Below are positions 7,588-16,457 of a stretch of 64,000 nucleotides of DNA, one piece after another. Numbering within the stretch: position 1 is the stretch's first letter; every line of letters begins with the position of its first letter. The notes under the pieces are model-generated. The model was not told where the DNA came from. It worked only from the letters and a program-made list of their open reading frames with translations, and did not search any database. This DNA is from Tissierellia bacterium KA00581. Its GTDB lineage: Bacteria; Bacillota; Clostridia; Tissierellales; Peptoniphilaceae. The translations under genes and the position numbers were made by a program. The stretch is taken from assembly GCA_001552895.1 (NCBI GenBank), contig KQ959663.1, positions 1 through 64,000 on the forward strand, given 5' to 3'.

Positions 7588-8418
7588 TTAAATTTCTATA
7601 TCTGCTAGCTTACTCCATAAAGCAAAAGATTCGTGATAAATTCTAACATTATAACCTAACATTTTAAAAATTTCAAAAATTAATGTAGCCCTTAAAGCAC
7701 TTGAACAATATAATATGATTGTATTAGTTTTTGAAATTTTCATTTCCATAATCATTTTTTCTATTTTTTTGTTATCTAATAAATAACCATCATTATCATA
7801 AATTTTTATATGAGGAAAATTTATTGCACCTTTTATATGGCCTCCTACATAATCATCAAAAACCATAGTTCCATCATATTCTTCTTTATACCTTACATCT
7901 ACAATTTTAATATTTTTATCTTTATAACATGAAAGTAGTTCTTTAGTTAAAATTGAACTATCATATTCTAAAAAAGGCTTATTTATAAAATCTATACTTA
8001 CATCTATAGTTTTATCATTTTTCTTATAAAATCCAGACTTTATAACCTCATCAATTCCTCCGTCTAATATATAACAATCAATATTACATAAATTTAAAAG
8101 ATATTTTATTCTTCCATCTTCTCCCATAGAATTATGGTTTTTTGTATCAGTATATACTAATACAATTTTATTATTATCTATATTGTATTTTAAAAATTTT
8201 TTTATTAAAACTTCTTTAGAATAAGGAATATTATCATAATAATCTCCTACATCTATTGATAAAAAAGAAAACTCTTTATAATCTAAAATTATAGATTTAT
8301 CATAAACAAAGTCATTTTCTGTAAGTTTAATCCCCCTTGCATCTATAACTATAAAATTTTCATTATTTCTATTTTTTAATATAAAATCTTTTCTTACAAT
8401 AAATTTATTTTTAAACAT
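7588..8418 (-). CDS. Two-domain rhodanese, paralog of the adjacent gene
   Basis: This 276-residue sulfurtransferase is collinear with 6706-7545: both begin with MFKNKF(V/I)VRKDFI and share MGEDGR, CYILDGGIDEV and VRYKEEYDG. The active-site loop is LYCSSALRAT near residue 240, so the persulfide cysteine is kept but CTTGIR has become CSSALR, a less typical rhodanese loop. It begins 42 bp upstream of its paralog and 8 bp downstream of the dehydrogenase gene. Together they form a sulfur-handling operon; the exact donor is unknown. Confidence 0.85.
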   Translation of the reverse strand: MFKNKFIVRKDFILKNRNNENFIVIDARGIKLTENDFVYDKSIILDYKEFSFLSIDVGDYYDNIPYSKEVLIKKFLKYNIDNNKIVLVYTDTKNHNSMGEDGRIKYLLNLCNIDCYILDGGIDEVIKSGFYKKNDKTIDVSIDFINKPFLEYDSSILTKELLSCYKDKNIKIVDVRYKEEYDGTMVFDDYVGGHIKGAINFPHIKIYDNDGYLLDNKKIEKMIMEMKISKTNTIILYCSSALRATLIFEIFKMLGYNVRIYHESFALWSKLADIEI

Positions 8419-8426
8419 AACATTCC

Positions 8427-9278
8427 CTACTTTTCTAAATGTTTATAATAAACTTGAGTTCCACATTCACCATAGCCTTCTTTTGAAAGTTCTTCAAACA
8501 CTTTTAAAACATCTTTAAAAACTTCAAATCCCTTATCAGGTAAAAAGCTATTTGCAAGTTTTAAATCTTTTAAAAAATGTTTTGCATAAAACATAGCAGA
8601 AAAATCATTATCTAAAATAGCAGGAATATTTTTTAAAAGCTGTGTACTTGATGCAGAACCTTCTTTTACTGCATTGAAAACAGTTTTTACATCAAGACCT
8701 ACAGATTTTGCATAATAAATTCCCTCACATGCTCCTGCCAAAGCCCCTGCTATCATAATTTGATTTGAAAGCTTTGCTTGTTGTCCAAATCCTTCTTTAC
8801 CTTGATAAACAATATTTTTACCTAAAGCGTTAAAAATTGGTTTTGATTTTTCAAAAACATCAATATCACCACCAACAAATATAGTAAGAGAAGCATTTTT
8901 TGCTCCAGTATCTCCACCTGTTACAGGTGCATCTAAAGCATTAATTCCTTTTTCTTTTGACAATTTATAAATTTTTTCAGAAAGTTTAGGATCACTTGTC
9001 GTCATGTCAATTATAATCGTATTTTTATTTACATTGTCAATAATTCCATCATTAAAATAAACTTCTTCTACATCTTTAGGATATCCAACAATCGTTATAA
9101 CAAAATCTTTATCTTTAACACATTCTTTTATAGATGATTTACAAACAGCACCAAATTTTTCTAATTTTTTTGCTTTTTCTTTATTTCTATTGTAAACATC
9201 AACACTAAAATTATTTTTCAATAAATTTAAAACCATATACGATCCCATTATGCCAGTTCCAATAAATCCAATTTTCAT
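8427..9278 (-). CDS. NAD(P)-dependent beta-hydroxyacid dehydrogenase
   Basis: This 283-residue enzyme of the 3-hydroxyisobutyrate/tartronate-semialdehyde reductase family has a Rossmann motif GFIGTGIMG at residues 4-12, the substrate loop LDAPVTGGDTGA near 115 and the catalytic-lysine helix GQQAKLSNQ near 168. It would oxidise or reduce a short beta-hydroxyacid or semialdehyde, or an aldehyde such as succinic semialdehyde, with NAD(P)H. It is the first gene of the minus-strand group with the rhodaneses; AAGGAGAT precedes its ATG. The exact substrate cannot be read from sequence. Confidence 0.85.
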   Translation of the reverse strand: MKIGFIGTGIMGSYMVLNLLKNNFSVDVYNRNKEKAKKLEKFGAVCKSSIKECVKDKDFVITIVGYPKDVEEVYFNDGIIDNVNKNTIIIDMTTSDPKLSEKIYKLSKEKGINALDAPVTGGDTGAKNASLTIFVGGDIDVFEKSKPIFNALGKNIVYQGKEGFGQQAKLSNQIMIAGALAGACEGIYYAKSVGLDVKTVFNAVKEGSASSTQLLKNIPAILDNDFSAMFYAKHFLKDLKLANSFLPDKGFEVFKDVLKVFEELSKEGYGECGTQVYYKHLEK

Positions 9279-9420
9279 AAAAATCTCCTTTAATTTTATT
9301 TATATAAAAATTACTTATATTTTTATACACATTAATTATAAAACATTTTAATAATTTTTTAAAGTATAAAAAATATTTTTGATATATAATATTAAAATTT
9401 TACTTTTTTTTAAAATTAAT

Positions 9421-9465
9421 GTATAATATATATTGTGTAAAAGCTTTACACGATATATATTATTT
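9421..9465 (+). promoter_or_regulatory. Promoter -10 with overlapping palindromic operator for the dipeptidase gene
   Basis: A TATAAT -10 box lies at 9422-9427. Directly after it is a near-perfect inverted repeat whose core is GTGTAAA-AGC-TTTACAC (9435-9451). The arms extend outward through TATATA to about 14 bp with a single mismatch. It covers the expected transcription start, which is typical of a repressor operator. The regulator is not identified. Confidence 0.6.
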
Positions 9466-9504
9466 TAAAATTTATATTAATTTAAAATTTAAGGAGGGTT
9501 TAAT

Positions 9505-10992
9505 ATGGCTTGTACTACTATTTTAGTCGGAAAAAAAGCTACTTTTGACGGTTCAACTTTAGTTGCACGTACTGAAGATTCACCATCTGGTATCTTTAAT
9601 GCAAAAAAATTTAGAGTTGTTCATCCACAAGAACAACCAAAAACTTATAAGGCAGTAATTTCACATGTTGAAATTCCACTACCATCTAATCCAATGCGTT
9701 ATACTTGTATGCCTAATGCAATTGAAGATGAAGGAATTTGGGGTTGTTATGGAGTTAATGAAAAAAATATTTCAATGAGTGCAACTGAAACTTTAACTTC
9801 TAATGAAAGGGTTTTAGGTGCAGATCCGTTAGTATATTATGTTCCAAAAACAGAAACTGAAGATGAAAAAGTTGGTGGAATTGGTGAAGAAGATATGGTT
9901 ACATTAGTTTTACCATATATAAATTCTGCTCGTGAAGGTGTTTTTCGTCTAGGAGAACTTTTAGAAAAATATGGAACTTATGAAATGAATGGTATTGCAT
10001 TTCAAGATGAAAATGAAATTTGGTGGCTTGAAACTATAGGTGGACATCATTGGATTGCAAGAAGGGTTCCTGATGATTCTTATGTAATTATGCCTAACCA
10101 ACTTGGACTTGATCATTTTGATTTAGACGATGCTTTTGGTGATCAAAAAGAATTCATCTGTTCAAAAGACTTAAAAGAATTTATTAAAAAATATCATTTA
10201 GATTTATCATTAGATGGAAAATTAAATCCACGTCACGCTTTTGGTAGTCATTCAGATGCAGATCATACTTATAATACTCCACGTGCTTGGATATTACAAC
10301 GTTATTTTAACCCAACTACAAACTATTGGGATGGAATGGATGCAGAATTTAGACCTGATGATGATGATATTCCATGGTCAAGAGTTCCTGAAAAGAAAAT
10401 AACAGTTGAAGATATAAAATATGCTCTATCACATCACTTCCAAGGAACACCATATGATCCATATGGAAAACATGGAGATGATAAGGAAAGAGGTAAATTT
10501 AGACCTATTGGTATAAATCGTAACAATGTATTAGGACTTGTACAAATAAGACCTTATATGCCAGAATCTATAAAAGCTATTCAATGGATGGCTCTAGGAT
10601 CAACAGTATTTAATGCAATTGTTCCTTTCTATCCTAATATAGACGATACTCCAGAATATGTTAAAAATACTTCTGCTTTAGTTACAACTGAAGATTTTTA
10701 TTGGACAAATCGTATCATTGGTGCATTAGCTGATGCTCATTTTGCAGCATGTGCATCTCACATTGAAAGATATCAAAATTCTCTTCAATCTAAATGTACA
10801 CAATTATTAAATAAATTTGATGAAGAAATTTCTAAAGAAGCAAAAGATTATAAATCAGCATCTGTTTTATGTCAAAAAGCTAATCAAGTTATAGCTGATG
10901 AAGCTAGAAAACAAACAAATGATTTACTTGATAAAGTTTTATTCACAGCAAGTTGTGGAATGAAAAATGGATTTGCTAGATCTGATGCATAA
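9505..10992 (+). CDS. C69 family dipeptidase (PepD-like)
   Basis: This 495-residue peptidase of family C69/U34 is an N-terminal nucleophile hydrolase. The protein starts MACTTILVGKKATFDGSTL, where Cys3 is the nucleophile exposed after processing, followed by ARTEDS. Internal family motifs include GIAFQDENEIWWLET near 160 and HAFGSHSDADHTYNTPRAW near 247. It cleaves dipeptides of broad sequence, supplying amino acids. It is a single-gene unit with a strong AAGGAGG site, between a palindromic operator and a bidirectional terminator. Codon use is less extreme than in neighbouring genes, suggesting high expression. Confidence 0.93.
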   Translation: MACTTILVGKKATFDGSTLVARTEDSPSGIFNAKKFRVVHPQEQPKTYKAVISHVEIPLPSNPMRYTCMPNAIEDEGIWGCYGVNEKNISMSATETLTSNERVLGADPLVYYVPKTETEDEKVGGIGEEDMVTLVLPYINSAREGVFRLGELLEKYGTYEMNGIAFQDENEIWWLETIGGHHWIARRVPDDSYVIMPNQLGLDHFDLDDAFGDQKEFICSKDLKEFIKKYHLDLSLDGKLNPRHAFGSHSDADHTYNTPRAWILQRYFNPTTNYWDGMDAEFRPDDDDIPWSRVPEKKITVEDIKYALSHHFQGTPYDPYGKHGDDKERGKFRPIGINRNNVLGLVQIRPYMPESIKAIQWMALGSTVFNAIVPFYPNIDDTPEYVKNTSALVTTEDFYWTNRIIGALADAHFAACASHIERYQNSLQSKCTQLLNKFDEEISKEAKDYKSASVLCQKANQVIADEARKQTNDLLDKVLFTASCGMKNGFARSDA

Positions 10993-11014
10993 TAAAAACT
11001 AAAAATAAAAATAA

Positions 11015-11052
11015 AAAAGGTTTAAGAATATTTTTCTTAAACCTTTTTTAAT
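11015..11052. terminator. Bidirectional intrinsic terminator
   Basis: A hairpin with arms AAAAAGGTTTAAGAA and TTCTTAAACCTTTTTT separates the convergent dipeptidase and nrdB genes. It can serve both strands. Confidence 0.85.
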
Positions 11053-11057
11053 AAATT

Positions 11058-12107
11058 TTATAAATCATCTAAATCATCATCTATTACACTTGATTTTGAA
11101 TAAGCTGAGGGTTTTGCTTCAAAGAAATCTGTTTTTATTGAATTTATATCTTGATATTCATTAACCCACTTCATACTTTCTGGTTCTTGTTCAAATCCTT
11201 CATATATTATTCCAAAATTTAAAGCTTGACTTCTTAAATTGCCAAGATATTTAATATATTCTTCAATCATTTGTAATGTAAGACCTTCTATATCCTCACC
11301 TATTACATATTTTCCCCATTCTATTTCTTGTTCTACTCCAGTTTTTATCATATTTTTATAAATATCTATTTTTTCTTTTGTAAAAAGTTCTTTTTCTTCA
11401 TTTTCAAGTTCTAAAATCATTTTTTTAAATAACCAAAGATGAGTATTTTCATCTCTATTTATATATCTAATCTCTTGTACACATCCAGGCATTTTACCAT
11501 TTCTTGCTAAATTATAAAAAAACATAAATCCACTATAGAAGTAAACTCCTTCTAAAATATAATTTGCAACCATCGTTTTTACTAAATTATATGGAGTTTT
11601 ATTTTCTCTAAACTCATTATATAAATCACCTATAAATTTATTTCTTTTTAAAAGTCTTTTATCATCACGCCATTGATATAAAATTTCTGTTCTTTCTTCT
11701 GGAGAACAGATACTATCTAGCATATAACCATAACTTTGTGAATGAACAGCTTCTTGAAAAGCTTGAATTGTAAGACATAAATTTATTTCGTTTGCAGTTA
11801 TATACTCTGAAACATTAGGAAGATTTGCAGTTTGTAAACTATCTAAAAAAATTAAAAAGCTTAAAATTTTATCAAAAGCTCGTTTTTCTTTAGCTTCTAA
11901 ATTTTTGTAATCTTTTAAATCTTGTGAAAGATTGATTTCTTCTGGTATCCAAAAATTATTCATAGCATTTCTATACCAGTTACTTGTCCATGTATATTTT
12001 ATATTATTAAAATCATTTAAATTGGTAGTATTTCCATTTATCATTTTTCTTTTAGAAAGTTCAATATCCCCATGTTCGTTAAAAAGTGCTTTTTTATTTA
12101 ATTCCAT
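11058..12107 (-). CDS. nrdB: Class Ia ribonucleotide reductase beta subunit
   Basis: This 349-residue radical-generating subunit of aerobic ribonucleotide reductase has the diiron ligand helices: LDSLQTANLP (Asp), FQEAVHSQSYGYM (Glu and His with Tyr four residues later, the radical tyrosine), EGVYFYSGF (Glu) and RDENTHLWLF (Glu, His). It works with NrdA to reduce ribonucleotides to deoxyribonucleotides. The start at 12107 is chosen because TGGAGG precedes it by 5 bases. It lies just after nrdA in one operon controlled by the paired boxes at 14688-14731. Confidence 0.93.
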   Translation of the reverse strand: MELNKKALFNEHGDIELSKRKMINGNTTNLNDFNNIKYTWTSNWYRNAMNNFWIPEEINLSQDLKDYKNLEAKEKRAFDKILSFLIFLDSLQTANLPNVSEYITANEINLCLTIQAFQEAVHSQSYGYMLDSICSPEERTEILYQWRDDKRLLKRNKFIGDLYNEFRENKTPYNLVKTMVANYILEGVYFYSGFMFFYNLARNGKMPGCVQEIRYINRDENTHLWLFKKMILELENEEKELFTKEKIDIYKNMIKTGVEQEIEWGKYVIGEDIEGLTLQMIEEYIKYLGNLRSQALNFGIIYEGFEQEPESMKWVNEYQDINSIKTDFFEAKPSAYSKSSVIDDDLDDL

Positions 12108-12118
12108 AAAAACCTCCA

Positions 12119-14644
12119 TTATGCTAAACAGCTTTCACATTCTTCTATTTCTAAACTTTTACTTCTTATATAGTAAATACTTTTTAATCCAAGTTCATTA
12201 GCTAAAATCAAAAGTTTTAAAATTTGGCTCATTTTATATTCTGTTGTAATATAAATATTTAAACTTTGTCCTTGATCAATATGTCTTTGCCTTATTGCTG
12301 CTGCTCTTATTGACCATTCTTGATTGATTTCGTGTGCATTTTCATAAAGCCAAAAAGTCTTTTCATTTAATTCTGGTGCAACTCTTGGTATGATAGAACC
12401 TTTCTTTTCTTCTAAAAAATATCTTTTCATTACTGGGTCTATTCCTGCTGTTGTAGCTGAAATAACTGAAGTAGAACCAGTTGGTGCAACTGCTAATAAA
12501 TACGCATTTCTAAGTCCGTTTTTATTAACTTCATTTTTTAGTTTTATCCATTTATCTGATGTGTAATTTCTTTTTTCAAAATATTTTCCATTTTCATATT
12601 CAGAGCCTTTAAAATATTTATAACTTCCCTTTTCCTTAGCTATATTCATACTTTCTTTTATCGCAAAATAATTTATTTTTTCATAAATTTTATCAACAAA
12701 ATCTAAATGTTCCTTAGTTTGCCACATTATATTATTTTTAACAAGAGCATGATGATATCCACTTGTTCCAAGTCCTATACTTCTATATTTTTGATTTGTA
12801 ATTTTTGCAAATGGTGTTGGATAATAGTTTAAATCTATAACATTATCTAAAGCTCTTACCATAGTTGAAACTACAAAATCAAGTTCTTCATCATCATTTA
12901 AATCTATATTTCCAAGAACAAGACTTGCAAGATTACATACAACAAAATCACCAGCTTCTACTGTTGTAGATACATAATCTTTTCCATTTTCATTTTCAAT
13001 TTTTTCACTAACATCTTTTATTTCACTCATATTTTGCATAATTTCTGTGCAAAGATTAGAAGAATAAATCATTCCTTTATGCGAATTAGGATTGAATAAA
13101 TTTGCATTATCTCTATTAAAAATAAAAGGTGTTCCAGTTTCAACTTGACTTTTTAAAATTAATTTAACTAAATCTTTTACAGTTAAAATTCGTCTATCTA
13201 ATCTTTTTTCTTTTATACATAAATTATATTTTTCTTCCCATTCTTTACCATAATAATCTTCAAGTGAAAATCCCATAATTTTTTTTATTTCATGTGGACA
13301 AAACAAATACCAATTAGCATTAATATTTTCTTTTGCTAATTTCCAAAAAAGATTTGGAAAACAAATTGCAGGAAACACATCATGTGCTTTCATTCTATCA
13401 TCGCCATTATTAGTTCTTAAATTTAAAAATTCAGGTATATCTTTATGCCATATATCTAAATATACTGCACAAGAACCTTGTCTAACTCCTAATTGATCAA
13501 CTGCAACAGCTGTGTCATTTGCTAATTTTATCCATCTTATAACACCACCTGCAACACCTTTAAAACCTCTAATATCAGAACCATTTGCTCTAATCTTTCC
13601 AAAGTAAAGTCCCATTCCTCCACCATGTTTTGAAACTTGTGCAAAATTATCTATACTTCTATAAATTCCTTTTAGTGTATCTGGAATTGTATCAATAAAA
13701 CAAGAAGACAATTGATGATATGGCTTTCTAGCATTTGACATCGTAGGCGTTGCAACAGTTGCTTTTAATTTACTTAAAACATCATAAAGCCTTTTAGCAA
13801 ATCTTACTTTATTTTTTTCTAAAATCGAAAGATGCATAGAAATTAACATAAACATTTCTTGAATTTCTTCTAAAACTCTTTTATTTGAATCACATACTAA
13901 ATATCTTTTATAAAGTAAATCAACAGAAGAATATGTTAAAAGCTCATTTCTTGACTCATCCATATACTTTTCAAGCTCATCTATATCTTTTTTAGAATAA
14001 TTTTCTAAAATATATCTACCATATAAATTCATTTTAGTTAGAACCTTTATCTTAGAATAAAAATTTGTTATATTTAATTCTTTTTCATATAGTTTAATTT
14101 CATTATGAATCTTAAAACAATATATTCTAGCGCAAATATATTCCCATTTTGGATATTCCTTAGAAATAAGTTCTGATGAGGCTTTTATAAGCAATTCGAT
14201 TTTTTCTTTTAATGTTAGATTATCTTTTATAAAAGAAACAAATTTTTTATAAAGTCTACTTAAACTATAACCTTCTTTATCAAAATCTTTTTGAATTTTT
14301 AACAATAATTTAATTAAATTTTCATCATTTATAAATTCTCTAAATAAGTTTATCTCAGACCTTAAACTACTTCTTTTTTCTCTGTACAAAATATAACTTT
14401 TTAAAGTTTCGTATTGATTATTTCTAGTTAAAATTTTTTCAACAAAATCTTGAACTTCTTCAACATTTATTTCTACATTTTCACCATACTTTTTTTTAAT
14501 TTCTTCAAAAACTTCTTTTGCAAAAATTAAAGATTGTTCTTCTTTATTTTCATTACCTATACTGATAAAAGCCTTATATATTGCATTTTTTATTTTATTT
14601 AAATCAAAATCTACAATAGATAAATCTCTTTTAATAATTTTCAA
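12119..14644 (-). CDS. nrdA: Class I ribonucleotide reductase alpha subunit
   Basis: This 841-residue catalytic subunit has an N-terminal ATP-cone (residues about 1-95) for allosteric activity control. Core motifs include TPTMSNARKPYHQLSSCFI (first active-site Cys), SNLCTEI (radical Cys), NLASLVLGNI, GLGTSGYHHAL and APTGSTSVISATTAGI. The C-terminal tail ends ECESCLA, the redox cysteine pair. nrdB follows at once; its SD overlaps the end of nrdA. Presence of an oxygen-dependent class I enzyme in an apparent anaerobe suggests tolerance of oxygen exposure; that is inference. Confidence 0.94.
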   Translation of the reverse strand: MKIIKRDLSIVDFDLNKIKNAIYKAFISIGNENKEEQSLIFAKEVFEEIKKKYGENVEINVEEVQDFVEKILTRNNQYETLKSYILYREKRSSLRSEINLFREFINDENLIKLLLKIQKDFDKEGYSLSRLYKKFVSFIKDNLTLKEKIELLIKASSELISKEYPKWEYICARIYCFKIHNEIKLYEKELNITNFYSKIKVLTKMNLYGRYILENYSKKDIDELEKYMDESRNELLTYSSVDLLYKRYLVCDSNKRVLEEIQEMFMLISMHLSILEKNKVRFAKRLYDVLSKLKATVATPTMSNARKPYHQLSSCFIDTIPDTLKGIYRSIDNFAQVSKHGGGMGLYFGKIRANGSDIRGFKGVAGGVIRWIKLANDTAVAVDQLGVRQGSCAVYLDIWHKDIPEFLNLRTNNGDDRMKAHDVFPAICFPNLFWKLAKENINANWYLFCPHEIKKIMGFSLEDYYGKEWEEKYNLCIKEKRLDRRILTVKDLVKLILKSQVETGTPFIFNRDNANLFNPNSHKGMIYSSNLCTEIMQNMSEIKDVSEKIENENGKDYVSTTVEAGDFVVCNLASLVLGNIDLNDDEELDFVVSTMVRALDNVIDLNYYPTPFAKITNQKYRSIGLGTSGYHHALVKNNIMWQTKEHLDFVDKIYEKINYFAIKESMNIAKEKGSYKYFKGSEYENGKYFEKRNYTSDKWIKLKNEVNKNGLRNAYLLAVAPTGSTSVISATTAGIDPVMKRYFLEEKKGSIIPRVAPELNEKTFWLYENAHEINQEWSIRAAAIRQRHIDQGQSLNIYITTEYKMSQILKLLILANELGLKSIYYIRSKSLEIEECESCLA

Positions 14645-14687
14645 TTATATCAACTCCTTGTGGAAATTATACCCAATATATTTTTTC

Positions 14688-14731
14688 TTATATATAGTTT
14701 GATATTATTTTTGTATTACTATATATAGTAT
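14688..14731 (-). promoter_or_regulatory. Pair of NrdR-type boxes upstream of nrdAB
   Basis: Two copies of an ACTATATATAGT-like box are centred around 14694 and 14725 (shared core TATATAG at 14691-14697 and 14722-14728). They lie exactly 31 bp apart, three helical turns, just upstream of nrdA. NrdR, the ribonucleotide reductase repressor, binds tandem boxes with this AT-rich palindromic consensus and spacing. The second box is a perfect palindrome. nrdR itself is not in the window. Confidence 0.75.
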
Positions 14732-14807
14732 ATTTTATATAATAATTTTATTTTTGATTAAAAAAAATAAAAAAAAATCTATAGATAGTAAAATTTTAAA
14801 TTTAATC

Positions 14808-14836
14808 TTGACAACATTTATCATTTTTGTTATACT
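14808..14836 (+). promoter_or_regulatory. Sigma-70-type promoter of ribU
   Basis: TTGACA at 14808-14813 and TATACT at 14831-14836 are separated by 17 bp, close to the consensus. Transcription would start just before the FMN riboswitch. Confidence 0.85.
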
Positions 14837-14842
14837 ATATCT

Positions 14843-14953
14843 GTCTTCAGGGCGAGGGTTGTTTCCTCACCGGCAGTTAAAGTCTGCGAGCCTTTTTGGT
14901 TGAATTGGTGAAATTCCAATACCGACAGTTAAAGTCTGGATGAAAGAAGATTT
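14843..14953 (+). promoter_or_regulatory. FMN riboswitch (RFN element)
   Basis: The conserved RFN sequence blocks appear in order: CTTCAGGGCGAGGGT, CACCGGCAGTTAAAGTCTGC, GAGCC, GGTGAAATTCC, ACCGACAGTTAAAGTC, TGGATGAAAGAAGA. The 5' and 3' ends pair as the P1 stem. It binds FMN and is followed by a terminator hairpin, so FMN should cause premature termination and switch off riboflavin uptake. Confidence 0.95.
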
Positions 14954-14959
14954 GATTCA

Positions 14960-14984
14960 CGCCCCAAAAGATAGGCGTTTTTTT
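14960..14984 (+). terminator. Riboswitch-controlled terminator
   Basis: A CGCC/GGCG stem with a 10-base loop is followed by seven T residues, directly after the FMN aptamer and before the ribU ribosome site. This is the expected expression platform. Confidence 0.85.
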
Positions 14985-15016
14985 ATTGCAATAAATAAGT
15001 TTTAAGGAGGATTTTT

Positions 15017-15622
15017 ATGAATAAAAAACAATTTAACATTTCAGAAATTTCAAAAATTTCAATTCTTTCTGCAATAAGTTTTTTACTTATGTTTTTAAAA
15101 TTTCCACTACCATTTTCACCAACATTTATGGAAATTGATATTGCAGAACTTCCAGCTTTAATTGCGGGATTTGCCATGGGGCCAGTTGCTGGATTTTTAG
15201 TAATTTGTATTAAACTTTTACTTAGTATAGTAGTTAAAGGTTCTAGAACTTTTTACGTTGGAGAGCTTTCAAACTTAATTGTTTCAGCGACATTTGTTTT
15301 AACGACAGCTATAATTTATAAAAAACATAGAAATAAAAAATTTGCACTATTAGGTCTTTTAATAGGTAGTATATGTATGTCATTGGTTGCAACAATAAGT
15401 AATTATTTCGTTATATTTCCACTATATGCAAAAATTTTAAAATTAGATTTAAACGCATTTGTTAATATGGTTACTAAGATAAATCCATTAGTTAAAAATT
15501 ATTTTACATTAATGGTATTTTCAATATTACCATTTAACTTAGTTAAAACTTTTCTTACATCAATTGTAACATCTATTCTTTATAAAAAGATATCGCCTAT
15601 CTTAAAAAAAAATAATAAATAA
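15017..15622 (+). CDS. ribU: Riboflavin ECF transporter substrate-binding component RibU
   Basis: This 201-residue membrane protein is the S component that captures riboflavin for an energy-coupling-factor transporter. About six hydrophobic helices are visible, with the family segment FSPTFMEIDIAELPALIAGFAMGP split around residues 32-55 and the basic KGSRTFYVGELSN loop near 76. Control by the FMN riboswitch 40 bp upstream supports the assignment. The shared ECF ATPase and T subunits are not in this window. Riboflavin import would also supply FMN for the flavinylated surface protein at 20358-25385. Confidence 0.93.
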   Translation: MNKKQFNISEISKISILSAISFLLMFLKFPLPFSPTFMEIDIAELPALIAGFAMGPVAGFLVICIKLLLSIVVKGSRTFYVGELSNLIVSATFVLTTAIIYKKHRNKKFALLGLLIGSICMSLVATISNYFVIFPLYAKILKLDLNAFVNMVTKINPLVKNYFTLMVFSILPFNLVKTFLTSIVTSILYKKISPILKKNNK

Positions 15623-15631
15623 TTTATCTTT

Positions 15632-15672
15632 AAAGTACATAAAAAGTTTAAACTTTTTTTTGTACTTTTTTA
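15632..15672 (+). terminator. Intrinsic terminator of ribU
   Basis: AAAGTAC and AAAAAGTTT pair with AAACTTTTT and GTACTTTTTT in a long AT-rich hairpin directly after the ribU stop, ending in a T run. Confidence 0.75.
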
Positions 15673-15780
15673 TTTTTAAATTTAAATTATAAAATACTTT
15701 TTAAAAATCTTAAATTTTATAGAAAATATTTTAATATCTTAATTTTATAAAATAATCTTAATATTAATAAACTTTATAAT

Positions 15781-15812
15781 AAAAAAGCACTTACAAATAG
15801 CAAGTGTTTTTT
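15781..15812 (-). terminator. Terminator of the methyltransferase gene
   Basis: On the minus strand a short CACTT/AAGTG stem is followed by CTTTTTT, 28 bases after the methyltransferase stop. A-rich sequence on the other side makes it potentially bidirectional. Confidence 0.65.
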
Positions 15813-15839
15813 AGTAAAATATTTTAACTTTAATAAAAT

Positions 15840-16457
15840 TTATTTTTTTAATGTAATTAATCCTGAACAGTTAGAAAATTTTTCGAATTTTATTTCTGGA
15901 AAATAATGTAAAAATTCATCTATTACAAAATAAAATTCATCTTTATCCCATTCATCTCCAACTTCTTTCATGCATTTATCATGCTCATTACGAGAATTAA
16001 AAGCAACATCTCCAATATATATAACTCCGCCTTCATTTAATTGTTTGATCAAACTTTTTAAAAAAGTAACTTTTTTTAAATCCGTTAAATGATGAAGTGA
16101 ATATGTAGCAATTATTACATCGTATTTATGTAAAAGCAACTCATCTACCAAACCATTAGAAATATCGCCATTAAAAAGATTAGCATTAGGCATTTTCTCT
16201 TGTGCTATCTCTATCATTCTTTTAGAAAAATCTTGTCCATATATTTCATAGCCGTTGTTGTATAATTTAGATATCAAAGTTGCTGTACCAAAGCCAACAT
16301 CTAAAATACTCTTATACGAATTCATTAATATACGATTATATATTTCATTTAGTATCATTTTATACCCTGCAAATGGATATGATTCATTATTATCATAAAT
16401 ATCAACACTTTTATCGTAATCATCAGCCCACAAATCAAATCCTTTATTACTTAACAT
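15840..16457 (-). CDS. Class I SAM-dependent methyltransferase
   Basis: This 205-residue Rossmann-fold methyltransferase has motif I SILDVGFGTATL near residue 46, the acidic residue of motif II in GQDFSKRM, NLFNGDIS, and motif IV VIIATYSLHHL near 114. The start MLSNKGFDLWADDYDKSVD is typical of small-molecule methyltransferases of the UbiE/Tam group. It is a monocistronic unit with AGGAGGTAATT before its ATG and a terminator after it. It lacks the conserved cysteines of arsenite methyltransferase ArsM, so it is not the missing ArsM of the arsS locus. The substrate is unknown. Confidence 0.82.
   Translation of the reverse strand: MLSNKGFDLWADDYDKSVDIYDNNESYPFAGYKMILNEIYNRILMNSYKSILDVGFGTATLISKLYNNGYEIYGQDFSKRMIEIAQEKMPNANLFNGDISNGLVDELLLHKYDVIIATYSLHHLTDLKKVTFLKSLIKQLNEGGVIYIGDVAFNSRNEHDKCMKEVGDEWDKDEFYFVIDEFLHYFPEIKFEKFSNCSGLITLKK

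Noticed and set aside
15840-16457. Arsenite methyltransferase ArsM partner for ArsS
   Set aside because: The protein is short and lacks the conserved arsenic-binding cysteines; it is an ordinary class I methyltransferase.
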